Assembly: GCA_014904985.1 (NCBI GenBank)
Contig: MU129057.1
Location: 91,343 to 155,342 of the forward strand
Direction of reading: 5' to 3'
Length of the DNA stretch: 64,000 bases
Source: Hydnum rufescens UP504
Taxonomy: Eukaryota; Basidiomycota; Agaricomycetes; Cantharellales; Hydnaceae
The notes under the pieces were generated by a model. The model was not told the DNA's origin and ran no database searches. It saw only the letters and a program-made list of their open reading frames with translations. The translations under genes were made by a program, and so were the position numbers. Below are positions 52,793-63,817 of the stretch, in pieces (within the stretch, counting starts at the first letter, position 1; each line of letters starts with the position of its first letter).

Positions 52793-54529
52793 TCAATATT
52801 TCTCCGCAGGACAATGAATATAGATTCCGCTTGCCATCCCTATGTCTTGACTCGTAGTATCACCAATTTTCCTGGCGTATTCGGCCAGTTTGGCTGTGCT
52901 GTTGCATGAGAGAATATTTCCTAAGCTAACATCGCGATGCACCCAGCCTGCACATCGCAGAAACTCTAGGGCTGTACCGCCAGAAGTCTCAGGTTACAGT
53001 AGTGGATGAGGAAATGAGAACATACCAGTGAAAATTCCAGCAAGAACCTCTACAACTTCAGTGAGGCTCATGAGGCAATTGATGGTCTCACCTTACTCTG
53101 AAAACGATATGATGGTGTGTCTTGTGAAAGTACTTCATCTTTGGCTTTGGAATATGAAGGTGGGCATGAAGGCCTTCAGCACCACAAGGGATTGGGGCTT
53201 CTGAGTCCAAATGGCATCACTGCTGCAATGTAAAGACACTATCTGGGGTAGGCTCCAATCCATGCAGAAGGCCACATTGAGTATCATCACAGACACCTGA
53301 CTTGGCCCAAACATCTCATGACAGACAGTAGTCAGAAAATGCTTTTTCACATTGGAGTTTGCTTATCATGCAAGTGAGCAAAAATTTCACCCTCCCTCAA
53401 ATGGTCATGATCGATCCACGTGTCCTTCAGGACCACAACTAGACCGTTCTCCCCACCATTCTCCTCGATTTCTATTGCTTCAAAAATGCGAGTCCCTCGA
53501 CCCCGCGGTGGCTCAGCACCAAGCAACGATATCATCTTCTGAGTACGAAATCACCTCGCCTTCGAATTATCATGCAGATGAACAGTGATGATGAACTGCA
53601 TCGGGTCTTCTGAGGTGCGCTGTATGGTGGGATCAAAGCTGAGTGATGCCTTGTCCGCAAAGGCAAATGCGGCAACTCATCAGAATCACGATGCCACAGC
53701 TCTGAGCCTGAGTCAGACTCAGCATCTGTGTCCAGACTCGAAGGCATGCTGACACTCGGTCCTATAAGAACTCGACAAGCAGCCTTGGACTCTAATAATA
53801 GCTCAGTGTACTGGATACCACAAATCTAGATTCAAACATACACACAGCAATAAAATCGAACGCTTCGCTGATGATAACTGAGGAGCGGCAGCAGAACCAG
53901 AGTCTCATCGTGGCGTTTTCGATGGTTATGCCGAATGTGGCTTGGTGGCAAGGGTCGTTCCACATGACATGTTGCATACTCCACAAACACAAAGACGTAC
54001 GGACGTCCTAAAGGAGGAGGTGAGCACAGAAAGTAGCTCAGAATTCCGGATGAGTACTGACGTCGTCTGATTGCCGAGCGCTGTCGTTCCGCTTGTACTC
54101 GCACGAGAGGACCACGTCAGCCCAAGATATGGCTCCCGCATCCGATCTGTCTTTGAGCAACAGATAGCCATCGGTTCTGGTGTCATCATACCTATCACTC
54201 GATCTCGGGGCCGTGGATGGGTTCTGCAAGATATTTGTCAAGCAATCCGCGTGCTAAGCTTGGAATTCAAATTCATGATTATTGCATGGATGACTTTCTC
54301 GAAGGTAGGTGTCATTGGTTTAAACATCGTGTCGTCCCCACCAAGTTGATCTTTAGGCTCTTTTTCAAATGCAAGCCATCGTCCCGGGGCAGTAAGGATG
54401 TCACAAGCCGTTGACTTGAGCATTTCCATTGTGGCCTCAAGATCGAAATCAGGCTGAGACGATTGTAGGAAATGCATGAAATCCCGGAGAGAGACCTCAG
54501 GGATGTCCGACCCCAGAGCACGGTCAATC
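52793..54529 (-). pseudogene. FunK1-type fungal protein kinase, truncated
   Basis: FunK1 kinases are a basidiomycete-expanded family. Recognisable segments in order: RALGSDIPEVSLRDFMHFL and a helical region (54270-54529); DAGAISWADVVLSCEYKRND; MQHVMWNDPCHQATFGITIE, ENATMRLWFCCRSSVIISEA; the glycine-loop equivalent LLGAEPPRGRGTRIFEAIEI; the Lys segment VVVLKDTWIDHDHLREGEIF; and the catalytic loop WVHRDVSLGNIL. In most FunK1 proteins this is followed by AKL.D.EYA, supplying the metal-binding Asp. Here it reads AKLAEYARKI, so the Asp is missing, and the frame stops at 52793 without the rest of the C-lobe. No start codon was fixed. It is probably a decayed or inactive kinase. Confidence 0.65.
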
Positions 54530-55539
54530 TAGCATCTTCAAAGAGCGAACTTTTGGAAGAGTGATCGGAATGGAGGCTCTTCATAACAAGTGGAGACTCA
54601 GCCCGAGTAGGGACTGCTGGTGAGCACGCAATTCTGTAGTGTTTTGGTAACTCGGGATGCAGTGGCTCAAGTCACTCCGGAGTCAGGGATCAGGTACAGT
54701 AACGATGCAACAACTCCAGATTCTCCAGGTGGTTTCTGGCAACGCTTTCACAGAGTCTCGCAGACAATCCGCGCGCTGTCTCAGTGCCGCAATTCGCCGA
54801 GAAGTGAATTGCCATAACGGGACGCGGAATGTCTTCTATCTGGGTGCAAATATAAAAAGAGTGCTTTCACCTGCCTTCAACTGGACTTCTGCTAATCGAG
54901 TGGATTCTCTTTAACAGTACAGCAAAAAACAATAGTTGTGAAACCAAAGGGCAAGCAGCTTGATCAATCAGCCGTAAACACATGTGTACAAGTACGGGTT
55001 TCCTACTCACTCCAAGCCTTCGTTCTCAGACACTATCCCCTGGTACGGTCGACGTGCGATTTGCGAAGCCTCTGTCCCGACATACTACCGATGGGATTGT
55101 TCACTTGGGTAATTACTTGACCTAGAGAGTCTGGAAATTATGGATGGGCCAGGAACGAACGATTTGTTTTGAAGCCAAGGTGGAGCTGCCGCTGTTCCTC
55201 ATCCCGCAATTGTGTTGGCCTCCAGGCTAGCGCCGCAATCACCAATCTGAATCATGGTGGTGCGACATGTTAGAATGTATTTCATCTCGCTTTCCACGCA
55301 ATGCCAAGTTGGATGATGATTGGATTTTATTCATGTATGCTATCAACCGTAAGGGCGCGCTTCACGAAGAACAATCGGTTGGGAAACGAATGCTGCCATG
55401 TCCTCATGATCCTTCTGGATCCGTAAGCGCAAATTGTGTGCCACCTTGCAGTCCGTTTCATCACGCACTGGTCTTTGGTGCAGCAACGCAACTAATGCAA
55501 TAGGATATGAGGTCACAGTAGCTAGCTAGCATTGAGAGT
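54530..55539. other. Intergenic between FunK1 remnant and tRNA-Phe
   Basis: Short motif-less frames on both strands. The first exon of the FunK1-like gene may lie just above 54530. A repeated GCTAG tract (GTAGCTAGCTAGC, about 55518) precedes the tRNA. Confidence 0.4.
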
Positions 55540-55612
55540 GCCTAAATAGCTCAGTTGGGAGAGCGCTACACTGAAGATGTATAGGTCCCCTGTTCAAGCC
55601 AGGGTTTGGGCA
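55540..55612 (+). tRNA. tRNA-Phe (GAA), copy 2
   Basis: Identical base for base to the minus-strand tRNA at 29721-29793: 73 nt, anticodon GAA, no intron, G:U pair at 4-69, C:U mismatch at 27-43, T loop TTCAAGC. Followed by a run of nine or more T (55618-55627), the polymerase III stop. The flanks differ from those of copy 1. Confidence 0.93.
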
Positions 55613-56383
55613 GCCGTATTTTTTTTTGTTTTCTAAATGGGCCGGGCCGCGCAGCATTTCCGTAGTGACCAATCGTGAACCCCACGGATGCATTTCTTGA
55701 TTTTTGCTAGGGAAGCCCTGTTGTTGTGATACTGTAGCTTCCGATGAGAGATTTCCATCGCTGCATTCTATCAGCGCATGTAAAGTAACATGCCTCAGTG
55801 GCCCGAAGAGTCCGGCGCGAAATGTACTGCAAGCAGCAGAGAAAGGGGAGAGAAACTAGACGGAAATCGGATAAACGTGGAATATAAAGCGCAAGTAGGC
55901 AGTTTGCTCGTGCTGAATGTTCTTCTTATTAAGCTCCGGAAACAGGGCACTCTAGAGTTGGAGACCAATGTGTCGTCGGGAATTCATCACCCCTTCTTGG
56001 AGAGTGATTACGAGTGGTGAAAAAATCGAATAAAGTTTCCAAGGACAGTGGCTCGATTCTGGCAAATGGAACGAAGACGTGCACTCACGCTTCTTCTTCC
56101 CTCCCTCCGGAAGGGGGAGGAATGGCCCCCTAAGAGTCCCTATGGTGACAAATATTGCAACCAGCAGCTCAAAGCTCCACTGGTTCTCATCTCCGACCGC
56201 ATTCTTCTTGTCCCGCCGTATGGTCACTTCAAGCATTATGATGCCATAGATGCTCGCGATAAGGCGTCCCAAAATACCCCGTGCAGAAGACGTCCGGAAG
56301 ACGACCCGATCTGATGCGGTGGATATGGTGGATAAGTCTCTGAGAAGAAGGGTTCGCTGAAGGCTCCCGCGGTGCGAGGATAT

Positions 56384-57262
56384 TCAAAGGACTTCTTGGG
56401 CTTTGAAACCCAGCGCTAGATGGAGTAAGGGACGGAGTGACCCCCTGCTCAAGGCATTCGTCTCATCATTCACAATGGCCATAGAATGGTGTACCGTACG
56501 CTCATGATACGCTTTCCAGTCATCGGTGAGGCTCCAGACAAAGAAGTGGTAAATTATCGGGAAGCAGAACATAGAAAATAATGCCACGGCTGAAACCGCG
56601 ACGAAAGACCATCGTAGCCATCCGATGGTCGCCTGGACATCGAAGAAGAGGATCACATATATGGTCGCGCCATTGCACACATCCGGTGAGCGGGGTGTAG
56701 GGGCTGTTGCTCATACATACACTCTCCAGCAGAGCGGAAGTGTGAATCTTATTCAGGTCCATTAAACAACCGCTGTTATCAAACACTGGCACTTCAAAGT
56801 TAGGGGTGTCACTAGTCCAGTACAGAATGAACCGAACTGCGGTTTTTTGATAGAACTCAGTACGATTGGTGGCGATACCAAAGAAATGAAGCATGTGTGA
56901 TGATGATGCCGTGGTAAAGCCCCTCCCGGCTGTTCTGATCAACCCTGTGATCTGGAGGGTGGATTAGAGACCGAGGCGGACGAAGGACGGTGCGCACAGA
57001 CCAGTGAGGCTAACACGTTGGGGCTTACAGGAGTCAGGAGCTCCCGACGAAGACTCCTCGATGTTAGGGACAAGGAGGCAATGAGGGTAGTGATGTATAT
57101 CGGGGGAGGGGGGCGAATTTCCGAGCCCGCCACGTCCGGAGTAGCAGGATCAGTGCAATTTCTCCCGGTAACGTTCTTGCAGCCCTTTGCAAAAATAGAC
57201 AGGCCACATGCACGAGCACGATTTATGGACTCGAGGAAACAATCAGTCGCCAATCAAATGGG
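56384..57262 (-). CDS. Putative membrane protein, unrecognised
   Basis: Minus-strand segments read RACGLSIFAKGCKNVTGRNC (a Cys-containing, possibly extracellular part), LHFFGIATNRTEFYQKTAVR, FILYWTSDTPNFEVPVFDNS, an intron starting GTATGT near 56730, and then a hydrophobic part ATIYVILFFDVQATIGWLRW, SFVAVSAVALFSMFCFPIIY, HFFVWSLTDDWKAYHERTVH that should form one or two membrane helices. A further frame at 55990-56270 (FELLVAIFVTIGTLRG) could belong to it or to a neighbour. No family recognised, start not fixed. Confidence 0.35.
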
Positions 57263-58013
57263 AAGACCACATGCCATGTTAGCATGTTAAGATTATACGC
57301 AGGGTAGAAGTCGCAAGTTGCAAGTCAAGGAAGTCCAGGCAGAAGCAGATATTGGGCCGCCTTTTTGTTTGTCGGTGTCGTTCGAGGCAAAAGAAGAGAG
57401 GGATGCCGTGAACACACAGGGTCCACGAAAGCATCACGTTAGAATTTTGAACGCCGAGCTTGGATGTCTCGGAAGGCGCGGCTGGTTGTGAGAGCATCTA
57501 AGTCAAAACTGACACCTTTCAAGCAGTCATGACAAAAAAGCGGGGGTAAAAAGTTCCCATTTACTGACTAACCCTTGTGCTGCATGAAGTAGGAGAACTC
57601 TGGGGAGAAGTATAGATACACCTCAGTGATTTATATATATATGGATCTTGAGTTCAAGGTGTTCGTCCACCAGAAAAGGGCGGGGTGACCGCCAGACCAT
57701 GCGCACAGCTTATACAGCAACGGCATCAGATGGAAAGCCCGACCGGAAGTGCCTGAAGTGGGGAATGAGCCATTCCAGTAATATTGATCTCCGAGGCATG
57801 AATGACAGCGGCCAATCCCGCTATCAGGTTTGGTCGCCAAGTGTTCGTCCTGGTCACAATTTTGTCAAACCCCGATTCATTATGCCTCTTGTAGATTCTC
57901 CAGTGCATCCTCATACCATGGATCGCCTAAAAGTGCACGCTACTGATGACTACGTGCGCGTCCTAGATCTAGAGAGCACCAGGATTTTAATCTACTGAAA
58001 CGATTTCCCTCAG
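57263..58013. other. Upstream region of the bestrophin-like gene
   Basis: Should contain the promoter and first exon of the channel gene. Plus-strand frames around 57650-57998 are open but not recognisable, and one (MDRLKVHATDDYVRVLDLES, from about 57918) might be the first exon. Not decided. Confidence 0.35.
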
Positions 58014-60351
58014 TTCGTACATGCCGTTGATCCATTCAGTGCCCCTGATGGTTTCTTCCTATCACTTTTGAGGGCAGTGCTTGCAACTGCCCTATTCCGT
58101 TGTTGGGTGAGTTCTACGACACCATGTTGACACGTGCATGATCCTGACGGCGTTTCGCGGCTAGCCTGTGATACTGTTCTTCACTGCCTGGGCCGCTGCC
58201 ATTTGCGCAATTGCGTCCAAAGGCAGAGATGTAGTCATCCAGCCAACTCTACTGACTGTGTACGTTGACTCTTTGCCCTGAGGAAACAATTTTCCAACTG
58301 GTTCATTTCACCCGCACACAGGCTTGGTACGGTTCTTGGTTTTGTCATTTCCTATCGAACGTCATCTTCCTTTGAACGGTATAATGAGGGACGGAGACTA
58401 TGGGCCTCTGTTATTTTCGGCTCGAGAACTCTTTCGCGATACATTTGGTTTCATGTCCCGGTTCGTTTGTGAATCCAATATCGAGTGACCCACGGCAAAG
58501 GCTATTGACATGTCTCATCCTCACCATCGCTACTGCAGGATAGGTGGGCTGATGGGCCCGACCATGAGCTTAACGAAACGGAAAAGAAGGGAAGATCACT
58601 TGTTGAGAAGAAAACTGTTATTAATCTTATTGAGGGTTTTGCGTAAGCCATTCAGTTTCTTTGTGCATCCCATGGGTCACCCGCCTCTTACGTTTCTCTC
58701 TATAGTGTTGCTGTAAAGGTCCAATTGCAACGTCCGTTAGTCTAAAGAGACGGGTATCGTACTTATCATTGAATTCCATAGCATTATCTTCGTGGAGAAG
58801 ACGGGATTTATTACGAAGGTACATTCCTGTTCTATTCGGAGGACATTTTCTGCGGCGAGCTGAGAATACAATACGTAGACCTCTATCACCTGGTCAAGTA
58901 CCTTCCACCTTATGCCCTTCCAAGAGGGATGCCTCCACCGCCCTCACCAAGGCATTCCGTTTCATCGGACAGAGAGCGAAGCGTTGGCGACCTGGAATCT
59001 CAGTCGCCGAATGCTCTGTCTCCCAATGAGGCGCGTCGGAGGGGACCGATGTTGGCTCCCCTCCGATCAGAGTTTTCACCCAAGGCAGCCCCGAAAAAGG
59101 CGATAATAAATGGGGGATGTGGCTCCGCACCTGTTACCTTCTCGCACCCCCCCTAAATCCACCCTGTATGATGTATTCCCTATTTCACTCATTGGGAAGC
59201 TTCTAGCCAAACGGGGCGTAGAAGTCTCGGGCAAGGCGCGCGCGCGAGCTCGCGCTCGGAAAGGCATTACCAGTCATAACATTCCGTTAGAGATCACTCT
59301 CTACATCGTGCGTTTTATTGTTTTCATGTGGTCGATAGTGATCACCTACTGTCCTTACCAATTGAACTGTTTTTCAGAGCTCATATATTTCCACTCTGCA
59401 ATCTCGCAAACACCTTGATGTGCCTACTATAAGTACGCGATAATTGAGCCGTCGGGGTACCTCAGCACACCTGACCCATCATTCTCTGTACATCCAGCGA
59501 ACCTGCTCAATGCCATTAATATAATGGGGGATGCTCTCACTGGGCTCGAACGAGTTTTAACCACCCCCATCCCATTTTCGTATGTATTTTATCTCGTCCT
59601 ATCATTTCTTTCTTGCAGACTGACAGTGGGATTGCAGATATTCCGTCCATTTGTGGTCAACTACCTGCCTCTATTGCTTCGTCTTGGTATGTCTAATTGT
59701 GCGTGACTCCCTCGAGGCATCGAATGACTTTTCTCCCAGCCATTCCAACTGTGGGTCCGTTAAAATGGGTTACCATCCCGGCCACCTTTGTTGCGGTGCG
59801 TGGTCATGTGGTCATTCCCTGTGCAGCCATTGAATGAAGCATTACTTGAATTCAACTCGTTAGTCATTTATCTACTTTGGATTCTTGGCCGCTGGCGAAG
59901 AGATAGAGAGTGCGTCTGCGATCTTGCACTTTTTTTAACCTTTAGACTGACCAAGATGATGTTCTAGATCCGTTTGGTATGTGTTTATCACAGGGACGTC
60001 GCGCATTGCACTGGGACTCACTGTATCGTGACTGTACTTTCTGTAGGATATGACAAGGTCTGCTCCATCGGTATTCCTACTACATTCCTTTCTCCCGTAA
60101 TTGATGGACCTGAATTTCAGAACGACCTCAACCTCGACCACTTCACCCAAAACATCATCCGCCTCGAGCTCAACAGCCTTACAGCACGCGCAATGCCAGA
60201 CATCCACAACTGGGCCTTTTCTCCCGCGAACAACCATCTCTTTGGCTCGGAGTTCTCCGATGCGGCTCCCGAAGAGTGGGTACGTCGTGGTCCGGACGCA
60301 ATAGCCGATATCTTAATGAAAGAGACTGGACCTATGAGCGCAAGCTCTTGA
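58014..60351 (+). CDS. Bestrophin-like (UPF0187/YneE family) anion channel
   Basis: Multi-pass membrane protein of the bestrophin superfamily. Segments in order: FVHAVDPFSAPDGFFLSLLR, PVILFFTAWAAAICAIASKG, LGTVLGFVISYRTSSSFERY, NEGRRLWASVIFGSRTLSRY, VAVKHYLRGEDGIYYEDLYH, LVKYLPPYALPRGMPPPPSP, a Ser/Pro-rich loop, KSTLYDVFPISLIGKLLAKR, NIPLEITLYI, LTGLERVLTTPIPFS, YSVHLWSTTCLYCFVL, LKWVTIPATFVA, FIYFGFLAAGEEIE, NPFGYDKNDLNLDHFTQNII and HNWAFSPANNHLF. The end at 60351 follows GPMSASS. About 12 introns. Single-base breaks lie in a G run at 59112-59116 and near 59756-59758. A CGCGCG tract (59235-59260) encodes alternating Ala-Arg. The N-terminal exon is not resolved. Confidence 0.85.
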
Positions 60352-60755
60352 GTGCTTTCCAAGCCCCCAATCTTATCACCACGTTTCCCTTTCCTTTATG
60401 CCCCATGCTTGCGCTGTTCTATCTGGATGCTTCCTTATGGTGTACATTGATCTTGAGATCATGGGTAAATCATCCTACTGGTCCAGGAGAAATAGCCCCT
60501 CAGTCTCGAAGATGTCATCCCTTGAATAGGAGCCCTTGCCTAAAATTTGTGCCCCATCTGTTGTTCATATTTCTCACTGGGAAAGACCCGGAATACATTA
60601 ACAAGCTTGGAGGATTTCTCTTTCCAGAATTGCGACTCAATGATGCATGATTCATTCAGATTCAGTTCACCCTCCCCTCAAAAAGTCTTTTTGGGGTTCA
60701 TTTGAGGGTTGAGCATGACTAATACTAATACACAACAAAACCTCCACTTGCAGTA

Positions 60756-61095
60756 GCCCCACTCAATTCTGCTCACCTCACCTCAACTTCTTTTATTTTT
60801 AACTTTTGTTGCCATGTGAAATAAAAAGTTGAGCCATTTTTGTGAGACGAACTTTTCATGTCTCACCTCAATGACTAATCTTTTAGCATCCGGCCCCCTG
60901 AAACTCTGAATGATTTGCATTATAGATCTGGGTCCTGTGACACCAGGGGCTGACACATCAGTTGGAAGTGGAATACATGTCTACTCATTTCTAGACCCAA
61001 CTTTTCTAGTTTTAGGTCTGGGAAATCTTATAGCCATGCCAAGACTTGCAACAAAAGTTATTTGTTGAGGTGAGGTGAGCAGAATTGAGCAGGGC
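60756..61095. mobile_element. MITE, 340 bp, 32-bp terminal inverted repeats
   Basis: The left end (60756-60787) starts GCCCCACTCAATTCTG and the right end (61064-61095), read on the minus strand, starts GCCCTGCTCAATTCTG. Over 32 bases the two ends differ at two positions and share CTCACCTCACCTCAAC. TA dinucleotides flank both sides (60754-60755, 61096-61097), as for Tc1/mariner insertion. Further in, AACTTTTGTTGC occurs in inverted copies. No coding capacity. The near-identical ends suggest recent activity. Confidence 0.8.
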
Positions 61096-61097
61096 TA

Positions 61098-61887
61098 GTA
61101 ATGCCCAGAAGAAATAAGGGAATGTTTAAGAACTCTTCCTCCCCATTGAAATTTGGGACACTCCTGTATTGCAGAGCATGCTGTGGATTCACTGCAGCAG
61201 CAGCTTCACCAGGATGGCACCATGTGCCTCCCTGGTGACAGTGACATAGTGGAATGCCGGACCTGTGGAAGAAACGAATCAACCTGGGTGTGTTGGTAAT
61301 GCTGCTCTGTGAGGCTATCTACATGTCAATGGATGAGAGAGATGGAAATCAAATTGAACAAGCGGGGGAGTGACCTATCAATGAGCCTACTGTACTATTT
61401 TGACCAACTGTTCAGGCACCATGCATGTGACTTGTGACAGAATTATGTAATTCAAGCTGAGGACAGTTCATTGGTCTCTGTGACATGTGACACATGTCAG
61501 TTCAGTTCACGGAGGTCCCTGGTTTAGCCTACAGAGGGCCGGTCCAGCTTCCTGGTCACTGATTGGACAGCTGCATTGGATCAATAATATGGGTGGAGGA
61601 ATTTTTTTAACCCCCACTCTTGAATCCATTTTCCATCTGGCATACCATGGACCCATTCACAGCCTTGCAATTCTCAGTGGATAAAAACAGCCACTCCTAT
61701 ATCATACTTAGGGGTCCCAGCTGACCTCATTGGCAGCTTTTTTCCAGCTCATAATATTAGCATTACCAAGTTTATTAATTTCAATCTCCTCCCTCTTCCA
61801 GTGTTGAATACAAACATGCATATTCATGTGGACTTCAGTACTAAGGCAGCTGTGGATGATCAGCTCTCCAACACACTCCTGTGAGTG
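61098..61887. other. Region upstream of the Ulp1-like ORF
   Basis: No separate gene supported. A plus-strand segment near 61805-61880 (MHIHVDFSTKAAVDDQLSNT) lies just before the Ulp1-like frame and may be an upstream exon of it, joined across a small intron or frame break at GTGAGTGATGCAG. Confidence 0.4.
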
Positions 61888-62757
61888 ATGCAGCATCCCC
61901 CTTGCTGTGTCATGGAACAAATTATCAAGATGCCAGTTCCCACAAATGCATCCTCAATCATAGTCAGCAATGTTTATCTACCCCTCTGGCTTGTCAATGT
62001 ATGGAAAGCCTGGCTGTGGGTCCATGACTTACATATCCTCTGGGCAACGGCCATTGAATGGGTAGCTGACCATGAAAACGAGATATCAGCAGCACATGTC
62101 CACACAGTTCAAACTGCCCTTGACAAACTCATATGGGCACACAAGATCCATGGCTTCTGTGACTCCACTGCAGGTGTAGGCGCATTGACTCATTACCTGT
62201 CACCAAACTGCCTGGCCACAACAGACATGGACCACTATCGGGAGCTTCTCCATGAGGAGCTGGACAAGTATGGTGAAGGAGACTTGGAGCATGTCCAGCT
62301 TGTATCCCCTGACTATGTCAATCGCATCATTCAGGCCTGTGCCTCACCAGAGATCTATTGGAGCAGGAATTATCGCTATATCAGGGAAATGGGCCTGAAA
62401 CTCAATGGTCAGATCACATTGTACTTTGCTGGAGTAATGAATGTCAATAACAGCCACTGGGTGGCATTCATTATTGATGCGAAGAGCCATACCATCAATA
62501 TTGGGGACTCACAGCTGCCATGTACTGTGTCCAACAGGGGTCTTCCAGATCAGTGGCATCATTATCTGGAGAAACCTATCTGTGCATTTCAGTTCTGGCT
62601 CCAACAGTCGGACAAGGCAGCAAAGTGCCCAGGTACAGCATACACATATGGAAATCTCCCAATCACACAGCAATGTGATGGATCGTCCTGTGGGATTTTT
62701 GCGCAGAATGCCCTTGCTGCATACTTTTTCCCAACACTGACACTGGTTGCTCCCTAG
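61888..62757 (+). CDS. Ulp1-type cysteine protease (C48) domain protein
   Basis: A long uninterrupted frame, about 289 residues from the ATG at 61888. The C-terminal part has the C48 triad layout: His in NNSHWVAFIID, Asp in INIGDSQL, oxyanion Gln in PITQQCDGS and nucleophile Cys in CDGSSCGIFAQNAL. N-terminal part: LPLWLVNVWKAWLWVHDLHI and helical sequence. In fungi, free-standing Ulp1-like ORFs of this kind are often cargo of large DNA transposons (for example KDZ/Zisupton-type or Mutator-like elements) rather than true SUMO proteases. Here a MITE lies upstream and a copia fragment downstream, but no transposase is visible in the window. The base composition looks different from the upstream genes, with many CA/TG words. 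Confidence 0.75.
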   Translation: MQHPPCCVMEQIIKMPVPTNASSIIVSNVYLPLWLVNVWKAWLWVHDLHILWATAIEWVADHENEISAAHVHTVQTALDKLIWAHKIHGFCDSTAGVGALTHYLSPNCLATTDMDHYRELLHEELDKYGEGDLEHVQLVSPDYVNRIIQACASPEIYWSRNYRYIREMGLKLNGQITLYFAGVMNVNNSHWVAFIIDAKSHTINIGDSQLPCTVSNRGLPDQWHHYLEKPICAFQFWLQQSDKAAKCPGTAYTYGNLPITQQCDGSSCGIFAQNALAAYFFPTLTLVAP

Positions 62758-63190
62758 TTCAAGCACAGCATGTCCCCAGGTTGACATGTTCTTAGCAGTA
62801 ATCTATAGGCATTGGGAAGCTGTAAGTAAAATGTCCCATAATCAAAATATCAGCTGCTGATTAAGAATTCAGATGCGAAATGAGAGTGTGGCATCTCCGC
62901 TGCTCTTACCAGAACCCAAGGACTCATCATCTCCCTTGTCGCTGTCATCTCCACCATGTGCATCATCCCCCTCATGTCTGTTACCTCCCTCACATCCATT
63001 GTCTCTTTCACCCCTTCATCCCCTTTGCCCCAACCACTCGCTGATAGTGTGGCACCATGAACCAAATTATCTACGCAAGTGGACCCTTCCATGGATGATG
63101 GGGTCCTCAAATACTTCAAGAGAATCTCACATGAAGAATATCTTGATCAAATTCATGAGGAGCAGATCAGAGAGAGATAGAATCGTATTC
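62758..63190 (+). other. Possible second part of the Ulp1-associated ORF
   Basis: After the Ulp1 frame ends, a plus-strand segment near 63090-63180 reads DDGVLKYFKRISHEEYLDQI, HEEQIRER and then stops. It is protein-like, charged and in the same orientation. An upstream Ser/Pro-rich frame (62873-63050) may link to it. It could be the tail of the same element's protein. No family recognised. Confidence 0.3.
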
Positions 63191-63810
63191 TGACCCGGAC
63201 CTTGCCTTTGCTGTTGGCTATCTTAGTCGACATGCATCCACCCCCGGAACCCGAGCATTTGACTGCTCTGAAACGGATCTACCGTTCCTGTGAAGACTGC
63301 CGCAGCGAGCCTAACTTTTGACGCTCAAAGTCAGACATACTGCACGGATTCACTGACTCAGATTGGGCAGGAGACCCCGCAGATCGCCGTTCAATCACAG
63401 GAACACTGTGGCTGCTCTGTGGTGCTCCCGTTGGCTGGACTTCCCTGCAAACAGTCAAGTGTCGTTATTTCAAGCACCGAAGCAGAGTACATAGCGGCAA
63501 CGCAGGTGCACGTGACGCAATCTGGTTCCGGAACCTCCTCAGCGACTTGGGCCACCCAAGTATAAGTCCGACTACCATTCACATCGATAATCAGTCGGCA
63601 ATTGCCATTGCGCAGAACGAAAGGTTCTCGGAGCGGACGAAGCATTTCGAAGTCGCCATCACTTTGTTCGCGAAAAGCTTGAGGATGGAATTATTTCTCT
63701 CGAGTACATCCCTACCGATAAACAGCCGGCAGACATTCTCACCAAACCTCTTGCTGCCGACAATTCCGCACATTCACGGACATGATGGTTTCAATGGAAT
63801 CCGCTAGCCT
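63191..63810 (+). mobile_element. Ty1/copia retrotransposon, 3' end of pol (RNase H), frame-broken
   Basis: The C-terminal part of a copia polyprotein: AFAVGYLSRHAS, EHLTALKRIYR, then the RNase H signatures FTDSDWAGDPADRRSITGTL, SSTEAEYIAATQ and TIHIDNQSAIAIAQNERFSE, RTKHFEV, and the terminal LEDGIISLEYIPTDKQPADI, LTKPLA. These lie in several frames (shifts near 63290, 63350, 63410, 63565 and 63660), so the element is decayed or the sequence has indels. Everything upstream of RNase H is absent, so this is either a 5'-truncated copy or one interrupted by the Ulp1 region. Confidence 0.85.
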
Positions 63811-63817
63811 TGAGTGG

